Part shown: piece after piece, positions 42,146-52,222 of the stretch
Layout: every line of letters begins with the position of its first letter
How positions within the stretch are numbered: the stretch's first letter is position 1
Assembly: GCF_001423085.1 (NCBI RefSeq)
Contig: NZ_LMNU01000008.1
Location: forward strand, 1 to 64,000
Length of the DNA stretch: 64,000 nt
Origin: Methylobacterium sp. Leaf125
GTDB taxonomy: Bacteria; Pseudomonadota; Alphaproteobacteria; Rhizobiales; Beijerinckiaceae
Direction: 5' to 3'
Program-made: the position numbers and the translations under genes
Notes under the pieces: model-generated
Databases searched by the model: none
Seen by the model: only the letters and a program-made list of their open reading frames with translations
Told to the model about the DNA's origin: nothing

Positions 42146-45130
42146 TCAGGCCCCGGGGGCCACCAGCGGCCGCAGGGATTCTGCCAGATCCGTGAGGCTC
42201 AGTCCGCCCTTCTGCAGGACCCGATCGGCACGCCCCGCGAGCCGCCTGCGGTCATCGGCCGTGATGTCCTTGGCGGTGAGCACGACGACAGGGATATCAC
42301 GCCACTCGGCTCGCTCGCGCAGGGCTCTCAGGAAGCCGAAGCCGTCCATCTCCGGCATCATCAGGTCGAGGAGGATGAGGCAGGGCTTCTTGGCGGCCGT
42401 CGCCTCCAGGCCGGCCACGCCGTTCTCGGCGGAGGCGACACGCCAACCCTCGCGCGTCAGCATCGCGGACAGTCGCTCGCGGGCATCCGGATCGTCGTCG
42501 ATGATCAGCACCGGGCCCTTGTGTTCTGAGGGCTTGAACCGCTCCATGGCCGACTTGAGCTGGCCCCACTCGATCGGCTTCTGCAGGTAGTCGGTGGCGC
42601 CCAGCGAGAAGGCGAGGTTCTGCTCGTCGAGCACCGTCACCATGATGATCGGCGTCGCTCCAAGATCCGGGTCGGCCCGCAAGGTGCGCAGCACCGACCA
42701 GCCATCCATACGCGGCATGGTGACGTCGAGGAGGATGACCCGGGGCTTGAGCTCGCGCGCCCGCTCGAGACCCTCGCGCCCGTCACGCGCCGTGGCCACG
42801 GCGAAGCCGTCGCGTTCCAGGAAGCGCGCGAGGAGGTCGCGCGTTGCCGAGTCGTCGTCGATGATCAGGACATGGCCGCCTGCGATCGGTCGTGCCTCCC
42901 CGGTCCGGTGCAGGGCATCATGGTCGTGATGAGCCGCCTCGACCGGGTTCGGGGGCACGTAGGTCGCGGGCACCGCCAGGGTGAAGGTCGTTCCAGCGCC
43001 CTCCTCGCTCTCCACCTCGATGCGGCCACCCAGCATCTCGGCGAAGGCGCGGGTGATGGCGAGGCCGAGGCCGGTGCCGCCGAACCGGCGGGTGGTCGAG
43101 GCGTCGGCTTGGGTGAAGCGCTGGAACAGCTTGGCCTGCTGCTCCGGATTCATGCCGATACCGGTGTCCGTCACGCGGAAGACGAGCCAGTCGGCCCCCT
43201 CGCGTGCCGTGCGGTTGACCGCCAGGGTGATGCGCCCGGCTTCCGTGAACTTCGCCGCATTGCTCAGGAGATTGATGAGGCACTGGCGCAGTTTGGTCTG
43301 GTCGGTCTGCGCCTCGCCGAGGTGGTCCGCGATCTCGAGGGCGAGGCTGTTGCCCTTCTTGTCGACCAGCGATTCCACGGTGGCGGCGACGTCGCGCACG
43401 GTCTCGGCCACCGGGAAGGCCTCGGCATAGATCTCCATGCGCTCGGCCTCGATCTTCGAGAGGTCGAGGACATCGTTGATGAGGCCCAGCAGGTGGCGGG
43501 CGTTCGCCTCGATCTTGCGCATGTCGGCGAGGAGCCCCTCCTCGCCGAGATCCTCGATCTCCTCCTGCAGCATCTCGGAATAGCCGATCACCGCCGAGAG
43601 CGGGGTCCGCAACTCGTGGCTCATGTTGGCCAGGAACTGGCTCTTGGCGCGGTTGGCTTCCTCCGCCGCCTCCTTGGCGGCCTCCAGAGCGAGTTCCGCT
43701 TCCTTGCGCGCGGTGACGTCGGAATGGGTGCCGACCCATTCGCGGATGCTGCCGTTCTCTTCCAGGATCGGGACGGCGCGGGCCGACATGATCCGCCACA
43801 CCCCGTCCTGGCGGCGGACGCGGTGCTCGATCTCGTAGGGCGAGAGGGTTTCCAGGGCCTGGAGCCAGGCCGCGTTGGTGCGTTCGCGGTCGTCGGGATG
43901 AATCGAGCCCAACCAGCCGGCTCCAGCGGCCTCCTGCGGCGTCTGACCCGTGAAGCGGGTCCATTCGGAGGGGGTAACCTCGAAGCCGCCCTCGGGGTTG
44001 GTCGTCCAGACAATGGCGGTGGTGGCTTCGGTGAGGGAGCGGAAGCGTTCCTCGCTGTGGCGCATGCGCTCCTCGGAGAGCTTGCGAAGGGTCTCGTCCG
44101 AGACCACGAGGCCGACGCCGTCGGCTTGGACGCCGCCGGCGCGCGCCGAGCCGGTCCGTCCGCGCAGGGGATAGAAGCTCATCTGGAAGTGGCGCACCCC
44201 GCGTGGTGCGCTCGGGGTCGGCACCGCCACGTCGACGTTGGTGGTCACCAGGCCCTCGTCGCGGGCGGCCTTGAGCTTCGGAATGAGCTGCTCCTGCAGC
44301 GTCGGCACGTTCGCCCAGATCGGCGCACCGAGATCGGCGCCGAAGCCGCGCTCATTCATGGTGGCGAGCGCCCGGTTCATGTGCTGGATCGTCAGGTCAC
44401 GGTCGAGGAAGCCGAGGCCGACGGGTGCGTTGGCGAAGACGCCGTCGAGGAGAGCGGCCGTGCGCTGCTCGTCGCGACGGCGCACCAGGGCGAGGCGCCC
44501 GAGCAAGCCAACCGCACCCAGGGCCGCGGCGATCGACACCAGCAGCAGCACGAGCGAAAGCACCCGGTCCCGCTCCTCGCTGGTGGCAAGGACGGCGTTG
44601 GCGTGGTTTTGGACACCTTTGGCGGCCGCCCGCACCCCGTCCATGGTGCGCTTGCCCTCGCCCATGCGCGCAAGCGAGACGGCCGCGTCGTAGCCCTGGT
44701 TCCGGCGCAGGTCGATGACGTGGGCGGCGTAGCTCCGCTTCGCCTCCACGAATCGGCGCAGGTTGCGCATGTGCTCGGGCGCCTGGGCATCGGTCTGCTT
44801 CGTCAGGGCCTCGATGGTGTCGAGCTGCCCGTCGATGGTGTTCTGGGCAGCCTGATAAGGCTCGAGGTAGGGGTCCTCACCGAACAGCACGAAGCCGCGC
44901 ATGCCGGTCTCGAGCTCGACCATGTTCGACAGCAGGCGTTCGCTCTCGCTGAGGATCGCGTGCTGGCGCGCCGCTTCGCTGCGGCTGGCCTCGCCGGCCA
45001 GGTAGTTTCCGATGCCGGCCGCTATCGCGATGCCGATGAGCACCAGAGCGAGAGGAGAACTTGGCAGGCCCGCGAGGACGCGGGGCTTGCGCCAACCCCG
45101 ATCGGGACGCTTCGGGTAGTCGCTGGTCAT
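42146..45130 (-). CDS. CHASE3-PAS hybrid histidine kinase with two receiver domains
   Basis: A 994-residue membrane kinase. Two helices (about 27-45 and 188-212) bracket a periplasmic CHASE3 domain ([20 protein letters not shown]). Two PAS segments follow (about 222-345 and 365-490), then HisKA with the phosphorylated His in [20 protein letters not shown], a HATPase with [18 protein letters not shown], and two receivers with Asp in [11 protein letters not shown] and [11 protein letters not shown]. There is no HPt domain, so signal output needs a separate phosphotransfer protein or the receivers act on their own. The start at 45130 is used because the first helix follows it closely. Confidence 0.9.
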   Translation of the reverse strand: MTSDYPKRPDRGWRKPRVLAGLPSSPLALVLIGIAIAAGIGNYLAGEASRSEAARQHAILSESERLLSNMVELETGMRGFVLFGEDPYLEPYQAAQNTIDGQLDTIEALTKQTDAQAPEHMRNLRRFVEAKRSYAAHVIDLRRNQGYDAAVSLARMGEGKRTMDGVRAAAKGVQNHANAVLATSEERDRVLSLVLLLVSIAAALGAVGLLGRLALVRRRDEQRTAALLDGVFANAPVGLGFLDRDLTIQHMNRALATMNERGFGADLGAPIWANVPTLQEQLIPKLKAARDEGLVTTNVDVAVPTPSAPRGVRHFQMSFYPLRGRTGSARAGGVQADGVGLVVSDETLRKLSEERMRHSEERFRSLTEATTAIVWTTNPEGGFEVTPSEWTRFTGQTPQEAAGAGWLGSIHPDDRERTNAAWLQALETLSPYEIEHRVRRQDGVWRIMSARAVPILEENGSIREWVGTHSDVTARKEAELALEAAKEAAEEANRAKSQFLANMSHELRTPLSAVIGYSEMLQEEIEDLGEEGLLADMRKIEANARHLLGLINDVLDLSKIEAERMEIYAEAFPVAETVRDVAATVESLVDKKGNSLALEIADHLGEAQTDQTKLRQCLINLLSNAAKFTEAGRITLAVNRTAREGADWLVFRVTDTGIGMNPEQQAKLFQRFTQADASTTRRFGGTGLGLAITRAFAEMLGGRIEVESEEGAGTTFTLAVPATYVPPNPVEAAHHDHDALHRTGEARPIAGGHVLIIDDDSATRDLLARFLERDGFAVATARDGREGLERARELKPRVILLDVTMPRMDGWSVLRTLRADPDLGATPIIMVTVLDEQNLAFSLGATDYLQKPIEWGQLKSAMERFKPSEHKGPVLIIDDDPDARERLSAMLTREGWRVASAENGVAGLEATAAKKPCLILLDLMMPEMDGFGFLRALRERAEWRDIPVVVLTAKDITADDRRRLAGRADRVLQKGGLSLTDLAESLRPLVAPGA

Positions 45131-45322
45131 GCGATGCGGTTCACGGGGTTGACGCCCGGGCGGGCGGGAGGAGGGGCCGACGTGGGCACGGCGGTGAAGG
45201 GGTTCCGCACCGGCTCCAGTACGACGGGATCGGAGGAGCATGATCACGGCTCCGACGCTCGCAAACGCGCCGGCACCATTTCCGTTCATACTGGAGCTCG
45301 CCGCGCCGCGTGCGATGTGCGC

Positions 45323-46093
45323 TCAATCGGCACCTTCGTCCGGAATGGCGAGACGCGTGCCGCAGGCCTTGCAGTGGACCGCGTCGCTGTCGTGCCGCTG
45401 CAGGCCGCAGGCCGGGCAGGGAAATCGCACCTTGGGGGGGCGGAAGAGCACCTGTGCGAGACGCAGAAACAGCGTCACGCCGAAGATCATGACGGCGACC
45501 GAGATCAGGCGCCCGGTCGGCCCCGGGAGGGTGATGTCGCCGTAACCGGTGGTCGTGAGCGACGTCACCGTGAAATAAAGCGCATCGACGGCGTTGCCGA
45601 TCGCCGGATTGCTGCCGTGCTGCGTGGCGTAGACGATCCCGGTCATCACGAAGACGAAGACCGCGAGGTTGGTGGCGGCCAGGATCGCATCCTCGTTGGC
45701 GCGAAAGACCGTGCTGTCGGCGCGGAGGCGATCGAGGAGCTGATAGGTGCGCAGGAGGCGGAGGGTCCGGAGAATGCGCAGAAAGCCGACCCCCTCCCCC
45801 ACGACCGGCGCGAGGAACGACACCACCGCGGCGATGTCGGCCCAGGTGGAGAGGTGCAGGAATTCCTGCGCCCGGTTCCGGCTGATCGCGAGGCGCGCCA
45901 GGAAGTCGAGGAGGACGACGAGGCCGAGGACGACGTCGATTCCCTCGATCCAGGGGTACCGCGGCAGGAATGAGGTCACCACGACGTAGGCGACGGTGGC
46001 CACGTCGAAGACGAGGAGGCCGTAGCGGAAGCGATGCGCCCCGTCGGTATCTCCTTCGTAGAGTCCGGCGAGGCGTGCGGCGAGCGAGGTCAT
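45323..46093 (-). CDS. Voltage-gated-type potassium channel with C-terminal zinc ribbon
   Basis: A 256-residue six-helix channel. S1 and S2 lie at about 23-43 and 49-69, S3 at 82-99, an S4-like helix with regularly spaced arginines at 104-118 (FLRILRTLRLLRTYQ), S5 at 135-157 and S6 at 193-213. The selectivity filter is TTGYGD at 181-186. The last 35 residues form a rubredoxin-type zinc ribbon with Cys226, Cys229, Cys241 and Cys244 (CPACG and CKACG). A zinc ribbon on a channel of this type is unusual and might sense metal or redox state. It lies next to another channel-like gene. Confidence 0.87.
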   Translation of the reverse strand: MTSLAARLAGLYEGDTDGAHRFRYGLLVFDVATVAYVVVTSFLPRYPWIEGIDVVLGLVVLLDFLARLAISRNRAQEFLHLSTWADIAAVVSFLAPVVGEGVGFLRILRTLRLLRTYQLLDRLRADSTVFRANEDAILAATNLAVFVFVMTGIVYATQHGSNPAIGNAVDALYFTVTSLTTTGYGDITLPGPTGRLISVAVMIFGVTLFLRLAQVLFRPPKVRFPCPACGLQRHDSDAVHCKACGTRLAIPDEGAD

Positions 46094-46124
46094 GGCGGGA
46101 GAACGGTCGATCGGGGTTGGTCGA

Positions 46125-47501
46125 TCAGCGCCGCAGCCGATTGCCGAGAACGAAGCCGAACAGGCCCATCAGGATGATGCCGGCCGCGCCTTCGATGCCC
46201 ACCAAGAGATTGGTGACGCGGCCGACCGGCTTCACGCCGATCTCGGGAGGATTGGCGGTCATCATGTTGAGGGCGCTGTAGCTCACCAGATCGAGGGGGT
46301 TGTAGGTCGCCCGTCCGTCGCCCCCTTCCGGGATCAGGCCGCCGGTCAAGCCATAGAGAACCGCGAAGACGAAGATCAGAATGACGAAGGCGCGGGCGAT
46401 GCGCGACAGGCTCTCGCCATAGTCGCAGAGCCACTCCACGAAGCGATCCGCAACCCATTGATAGCCGTGGCGGGCAAGGTCCGGGCCCACGCGTTTCTCC
46501 CAGGCCGTCCGGGCCTGGGCCCCCGCGTGGAACCGGCCCATCCGGCGGCCGCGCTTATAGGCCCAACTCGCCGCATCCTGGCTGCCGATGCTCTTGAAGT
46601 TCTGTTCCAGGGCGAGGTAGCTCGCCTGCGCGGCGACGTAGTCCCGGGCGATCTCCTCGCCCACCGCGCCGCCGAGTTGGTCCACCCGCATCCGGGTGCC
46701 GTTGAGCCAAGCTCCGGCGAAGCGAGCATGGCGCAAGTCGCAGGTGGAAAGATTGAGCCGCACCAGGCTGGTCTCGGACAGGTCAGCCCCGGACAGATCA
46801 GCCCCATCGAGCTTCACCCCGGTGAGATTGGCGCCTCGCAGGCGTGACCCGCTCAGCTGGGTCTTCTTCAGGCTGGCGCCCTCGAAATCCGCGTAGGTGA
46901 GGTTGACGCCCACGAGCTTGACCTCGTCCAGGCGAGCGCCGCGGAAATGCGTGTAGTCGGCATCCGCATCGGTGAAGTCGGCGCCCCAGAGGTCTGCACC
47001 ATCGAAATTGGCGCCGTCGAGAAGTGCCCGGCGGAGCTTGGCGAAGCGCATCGCAGCCCCCCCGAAATGGGCATCCTCCAACATGGCGTCGTCGAAGTTG
47101 GCCTCGCCGCCGGCAATGCCCGTGAAGCGGGCGCCGCTGAGATCGGCGCCGGCGAAGTTCGCTTCCTCCACCGTGGCACCGGCGAAGCGCGCGGAGCGTC
47201 CGAGGGCTCCCGCGAGATTGGCTCCCGCAAGATTGGCGCCGCTGAGATCCGTGTCCTCCAGGTGCGCATCGGTGAGATCCGCTCCCGCGAGGGCAAAACC
47301 CGCCTGCTTCGGGTCCCACCAAGCCGGTGGGTCCAGGGCCTCGCCGAGCCGGGCCGCCAGGGCTTCCCGCCCCAGGGGCAGGCCGCCCAGGTCGCGGGCT
47401 TCACCATCGAAAAAGCCCGTGAAGGCTGCGGAGCCGAGGCGGGCGAGGAGTACGTCGACCCGCGCGCGCGCTGCGGCGGTCGCCTCTGCGTCAGGCTCCA
47501 T
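46125..47501 (-). CDS. Pentapeptide-repeat protein fused to a two-helix channel-like domain
   Basis: A 458-residue protein. Residues about 60-270 are pentapeptide repeats of the A(D/N)LxG type (for example TDLSGANLAGANLAGALG and LDGADLSGADLSETS) forming a beta-helix. After a helical linker come two membrane helices (about 372-394 and 430-453) flanking SYSALNMMTANPPEIGV, placed like the pore loop of two-helix channels but lacking the TxGYG filter. The fused layout suggests a cytoplasmic beta-helix gating or anchoring a membrane pore. Upstream neighbour of the potassium channel gene, 31 bp apart, same strand. Confidence 0.8.
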   Translation of the reverse strand: MEPDAEATAAARARVDVLLARLGSAAFTGFFDGEARDLGGLPLGREALAARLGEALDPPAWWDPKQAGFALAGADLTDAHLEDTDLSGANLAGANLAGALGRSARFAGATVEEANFAGADLSGARFTGIAGGEANFDDAMLEDAHFGGAAMRFAKLRRALLDGANFDGADLWGADFTDADADYTHFRGARLDEVKLVGVNLTYADFEGASLKKTQLSGSRLRGANLTGVKLDGADLSGADLSETSLVRLNLSTCDLRHARFAGAWLNGTRMRVDQLGGAVGEEIARDYVAAQASYLALEQNFKSIGSQDAASWAYKRGRRMGRFHAGAQARTAWEKRVGPDLARHGYQWVADRFVEWLCDYGESLSRIARAFVILIFVFAVLYGLTGGLIPEGGDGRATYNPLDLVSYSALNMMTANPPEIGVKPVGRVTNLLVGIEGAAGIILMGLFGFVLGNRLRR

Positions 47502-47599
47502 GTCCAGCCTCCCGGCAGGTCATGCTGGCACCATTCCGAACCTGGGACGTTCCGCAACGCTTGGCCACGACGTGCCGGCGTCGGCGCGAGAGGTGAAGT

Positions 47600-48658
47600 G
47601 TGGCGGGGACATGGATGGCACTCGGCCTGAAGGCCTTCGGCGTGCTTCTGGTGGCGGCGACGCTGCTGCCGTTCGTTCCCAGCAATTCCGGCTTCATCCG
47701 CACCTTCGATTTCCCGCGACTGCAGATAGCGGCCCTGATCGTGCCGGTGATCCTGAGCCTGCTGCTCGTCGCCCGCGATGCCGCGGGGCTGACGCTCGCC
47801 GCGGGCCTCGTGGCAGCCCTAGCCTACCAGCTGTTCTGCATCTACCCGTTCACGCGTCTGGTCTCGCCGCAGGCCGTGGCCGCGGAGAACGGCGCCTGCC
47901 GCTCCACGTCCGGCGTATCGATCATGATCGCCAACGTGCTCGAGTCCAATCGTGCCTACGCGCCGATCCTCGATCTCATCGCCGCGCAGGATCCCGACCT
48001 GCTGCTGCTGGTCGAGACAGATCTGGCCTGGGCGCAGGCGCTCGAGCCCCTCAGGGCCCGTTATCCCCATGTGCTGGCCCAGCCTCAGGGCAACACCTAC
48101 GGGCTGATGTTCTATTCGAAGCTCCCCCTGACCGAGCCGCAGGTCCGCTTCCTCCTGCAGGACGACGTCCCCTCCGTCCGCACGGGCGTGACCCTGCGCA
48201 CCGGCGAGACCTTCACGTTCTTCGGCGTGCATCCGCGCCCGCCCCATCCCGGCCAGAGCAGCGCCGCGCGCGATGCCGAGCTCGTCCTGGTGGCCCGCGA
48301 GGTGAAGGCGGAGGGGCGTCCCGCGGTGGTGGCGGGCGATCTCAACGACGTCGCCTGGTCCAAGACCAACGACCTCTTCCAGCGGATCAGCGGACTCCTC
48401 GATCCGCGTATCGGACGCGGTCTCTATCCGACCTTCAACGCGAAATGGCCACTGCTGCGCTGGCCTCTGGATCATATCTTCTTCAGCGACGACTTCCTGC
48501 TCGGCCGGATCGAGCGCCTGAGCCATATTCAATCCGACCATTTCCCGATCCTCATCAGCCTGTGCCGCAGCGATCGGGCTCCGCACCTGCAGGAGGCACC
48601 GGAGGCTACGGTGGACGATCACGCGGACGCCCGGGAAGCCCTGGAGGCCGCGCCCTGA
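47600..48658 (+). CDS. Membrane-anchored endonuclease/exonuclease/phosphatase-fold protein
   Basis: A 352-residue protein with three N-terminal helices (about 7-26, 40-57, 62-84) followed by an EEP domain outside the membrane. Metal and catalytic motifs are IMIANVLESNR, LLLVETDLAWAQAL, GDLNDVAWS and the terminal SDHFPILISL. Members cleave phosphodiesters in nucleic acids or lipids; a membrane-anchored periplasmic form suggests lipid head groups or extracellular DNA. It is divergent from the pentapeptide gene. Confidence 0.85.
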   Translation: MAGTWMALGLKAFGVLLVAATLLPFVPSNSGFIRTFDFPRLQIAALIVPVILSLLLVARDAAGLTLAAGLVAALAYQLFCIYPFTRLVSPQAVAAENGACRSTSGVSIMIANVLESNRAYAPILDLIAAQDPDLLLLVETDLAWAQALEPLRARYPHVLAQPQGNTYGLMFYSKLPLTEPQVRFLLQDDVPSVRTGVTLRTGETFTFFGVHPRPPHPGQSSAARDAELVLVAREVKAEGRPAVVAGDLNDVAWSKTNDLFQRISGLLDPRIGRGLYPTFNAKWPLLRWPLDHIFFSDDFLLGRIERLSHIQSDHFPILISLCRSDRAPHLQEAPEATVDDHADAREALEAAP

Positions 48659-48680
48659 TGTTTCGTCGCCGCCGGCGCGC

Positions 48681-49334
48681 TCAATGCTGGGCGACGCCTG
48701 CCGCCATGTTGATCGCAAGTGCCAGGACGCTGGTGTTGAAGAAGTAGGCGTAGATTGTCTGCACCGTCGCGATGCGGCGCATCGCCTTGCTGGTGATGTC
48801 GGTGTCCGAGGTCTGGGACGTCGCCCCGATGGTGGCGGAGAAGTAGAAGAAGTCCCAGAAATCCGGGTTCTCGTCGCCGTTGAAGTCGAGTCCACCGCGG
48901 GAGGTGTCTCTATCGGCGCCGTAGTAGAGGTGCGCGTAATGCACCGTGAACACGACCTGCACGAAGAGCCAGGCACAGATCATCGTGGCGGCCGCGAGGG
49001 CAAGGTGGGTCAGGCGATAGGCTTCGCTGCCGTTTCCTCCGAGAACCAGCATGGCTACGGCGCCGAAGCTTGCCGCCGCCGCCAGGATCGCGAAGAGCGT
49101 GACGGTGAAGGCACTGTCATCGAGGCGCGAGGCCTCGGCGCGAAGGGAATCCTGCGACTGACGCACGGCCTTGCCGACGATGAGCCCGCAATAGACGAGA
49201 ACCCCGAGGCACCAACCGATGAGAAGCCGGACCGACAGGTCGGCGAAGGGCAGGATGAGGGCGAGCACCAGGGTAAGCCCGACGCTGACGAGGAGGCGCG
49301 GCCGAAGCCAGAAAGCCTGGATGGGATTGAGCAT
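48681..49334 (-). CDS. DUF1345 family membrane protein
   Basis: A 217-residue protein with about five or six helices (for example 12-30, 33-52, 75-97, 107-125 and 185-210). The family motif is DFWDFFYFSATIGATSQTSD, which resembles a channel pore loop (compare the T-x-G-x-x-x-Q region) and is followed by a terminal helix. Function unknown, though the motif suggests ion conduction. The start at 49334 is the first ATG before the first helix. Confidence 0.85.
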   Translation of the reverse strand: MLNPIQAFWLRPRLLVSVGLTLVLALILPFADLSVRLLIGWCLGVLVYCGLIVGKAVRQSQDSLRAEASRLDDSAFTVTLFAILAAAASFGAVAMLVLGGNGSEAYRLTHLALAAATMICAWLFVQVVFTVHYAHLYYGADRDTSRGGLDFNGDENPDFWDFFYFSATIGATSQTSDTDITSKAMRRIATVQTIYAYFFNTSVLALAINMAAGVAQH

Positions 49335-49386
49335 GCGCCGCCTCGAAGGAGTGAGCTCCGTCCCTGCTCCTGCGCCCGCGCGTGCC

Positions 49387-49797
49387 CTATCCGCAAGCCT
49401 TGTCGCAGCGTGGTCCACCGCTCCGAACGCGCCGGGCGATCCAGGGCCGCAATGGCAGGAAGAGGCGGTAGGCGACTTCGCCGAGGCCGAGCACGCCCGG
49501 CAGGCGAGCGAGCCGCGCGAGGAGACGCCAGCGCGGCAGGACGGCCCAGAGCGCAGCAAATCCGGCGGCCCCTGAGACCAGGGTGCCATCGGGGCGCCGG
49601 ACGTGGAAGCGCGCCCGGGCCGCACCCCGCGTGAGGCCCGGTCCGAGCTCCGCAGGGCCTTCGGGCCCCACATCGACCCAAGCGATGCGCTCGGCCTCCT
49701 CGGAGCGCCGGTACAGCCGGATCTCCGCGGCACAGAGAGGACAGGCGCCGTCGTAATAGACGGTCAGCGCGGCGCGCGCGGTCTGGAAAGTCGACAT
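49387..49797 (-). CDS. DCC-family thiol-disulfide oxidoreductase-like protein (DUF393)
   Basis: A 136-residue protein with the hallmark YYDGACPLCAAEI near the N-terminus; the DxxCPLC motif resembles a thioredoxin active site. The rest contains IAWVDV and FAALWAVLPRWR, normal for the family. The redox partner is unknown. The ATG at 49797 removes an unconserved 23-residue extension that would read through the enolase terminator hairpin. Confidence 0.85.
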   Translation of the reverse strand: MSTFQTARAALTVYYDGACPLCAAEIRLYRRSEEAERIAWVDVGPEGPAELGPGLTRGAARARFHVRRPDGTLVSGAAGFAALWAVLPRWRLLARLARLPGVLGLGEVAYRLFLPLRPWIARRVRSGGPRCDKACG

Positions 49798-49821
49798 AGA
49801 CAAGACATAGGGCGCACCCGT

Positions 49822-49857
49822 AACGAAACACGGCCGCGAATCGCTTCGCGGCCGTGT
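49822..49857 (-). terminator. Rho-independent terminator after eno
   Basis: A perfect 13-bp stem, ACACGGCCGCGAA / TTCGCGGCCGTGT, with a 4-base loop at 49828-49857, is followed on the minus strand by TTTCGTT. It lies 41 bp beyond the enolase stop. Confidence 0.85.
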
Positions 49858-49897
49858 CGGAGTCACTCAGAGGCGTTAAAGGCGCGCTCGCCAGGCT

Positions 49898-51223
<1,326 letters not shown>

Positions 51224-51392
51224 TCAATCGTGTGAGGCCGGGTCCCTCCTGGAGGCAGCCATGAAGCCACCTCGGGGATGGGGTGATCCCGCCGAGGCTT
51301 ATCCGCCAACGCCTCGCGTCCGGCAAGCGCCCTCAGTAACCGGTCGCCTTCAGGCCGACAGATTCTCTGAACCTAGTCCAGGCCGGATCGCG

Positions 51393-51596
51393 TCAGCGGT
51401 CTCCAGCGCCCGACAGCAGCAGTTCAATCTGGGCCATCCCGTTCTCGCGCGCCTTGGCCTCAGTGGGATGATTGCGGTCGGAACGCTGAATCAGCTTTCC
51501 CTTCCGGCGAATCGCCCACTGGTATGGACTGCCCGGCGCCTTGGGCGGCTGGATCTCCAGGGTGTAGGGGTAGGTAGCCGTGTTATCGTCGCTCAT
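51393..51596 (-). CDS. Small conserved-looking protein of unknown function
   Basis: A 67-residue product from the ATG at 51596, containing YTLEIQPPKAPGSPYQWAIR and a C-terminal helix ending NGMAQIELLLSG. The pattern (two strands, KGKLIQRSD, then a helix) looks like a compact folded protein rather than a chance frame. It is divergent from queF. Confidence 0.6.
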   Translation of the reverse strand: MSDDNTATYPYTLEIQPPKAPGSPYQWAIRRKGKLIQRSDRNHPTEAKARENGMAQIELLLSGAGDR

Positions 51597-51728
51597 ATCC
51601 CCCATATGGCACGCGGACCCCGCGCCTGCCACTCGCCGGGGGCACATGGCTGGCGAAATGGTTGGATTTCGTCATAAAGCCTGATGCCTGCGACGCGGTT
51701 CGCTCCCCGTCTTCGGAAGATTTTGCCC

Positions 51729-52193
51729 ATGACGCTACCGCCTTCAGGCGCCGAGAGCCTGCAACTTGGCCAGATGACCCCCCTGCCGGGCAGCCCGGAC
51801 GAGGCCCGCCTCGACCGGGTGCCGAACCCCCATCCGGGCACCGACTATCTTGCCCGCTTCACCGTGCCGGAATTCACCTCACTCTGCCCAGTCACCGGCC
51901 AGCCGGATTTCGCGATCCTGGTGATCGACTACGTGCCGGATCAGTGGCTCGTCGAATCGAAGTCGCTCAAGCTCTATCTCACGGCCTTCCGCAATCATGG
52001 AGCTTTCCATGAGGATTGCACGGTGGGGATCGGCCTGCGCCTCACCGAGCTGCTGGGGCCCCGTTACCTGCGCATCGGCGGCTTCTGGTACCCACGCGGA
52101 GGCATTCCCATCGACGTGTTCTGGCAGACGGGCGAGCCGCCGAAATCCGTGTGGCTTCCGGATCCCGGCGTGCCACCCTACCGGGCTCGCTGA
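51729..52193 (+). CDS. queF: NADPH-dependent preQ0 reductase
   Basis: A 154-residue type I (short) QueF reducing 7-cyano-7-deazaguanine to preQ1 for queuosine in tRNA. The catalytic Cys is in [14 protein letters not shown] and the family motif is [19 protein letters not shown]. The ATG at 51729 (GGAAGA upstream) is favoured; an earlier ATG would add 15 basic residues. I see no preQ1 riboswitch before it. Confidence 0.93.
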   Translation: MTLPPSGAESLQLGQMTPLPGSPDEARLDRVPNPHPGTDYLARFTVPEFTSLCPVTGQPDFAILVIDYVPDQWLVESKSLKLYLTAFRNHGAFHEDCTVGIGLRLTELLGPRYLRIGGFWYPRGGIPIDVFWQTGEPPKSVWLPDPGVPPYRAR

Positions 52194-52222
52194 GATCCGC
52201 TGCCCTTGAGGGCGGCCTCGGC

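Noticed and set aside
42872..45973. Open frame of about 1030 codons on the plus strand over the hybrid kinase
   Set aside because: Antisense to clearly recognisable CHASE3, HisKA and HATPase domains; composition is that of a high-GC shadow frame.
51597..51728. preQ1 riboswitch before queF
   Set aside because: No H-type pseudoknot pattern with a conserved A-rich tail could be made out; the region is also the divergent promoter of the small unknown gene.
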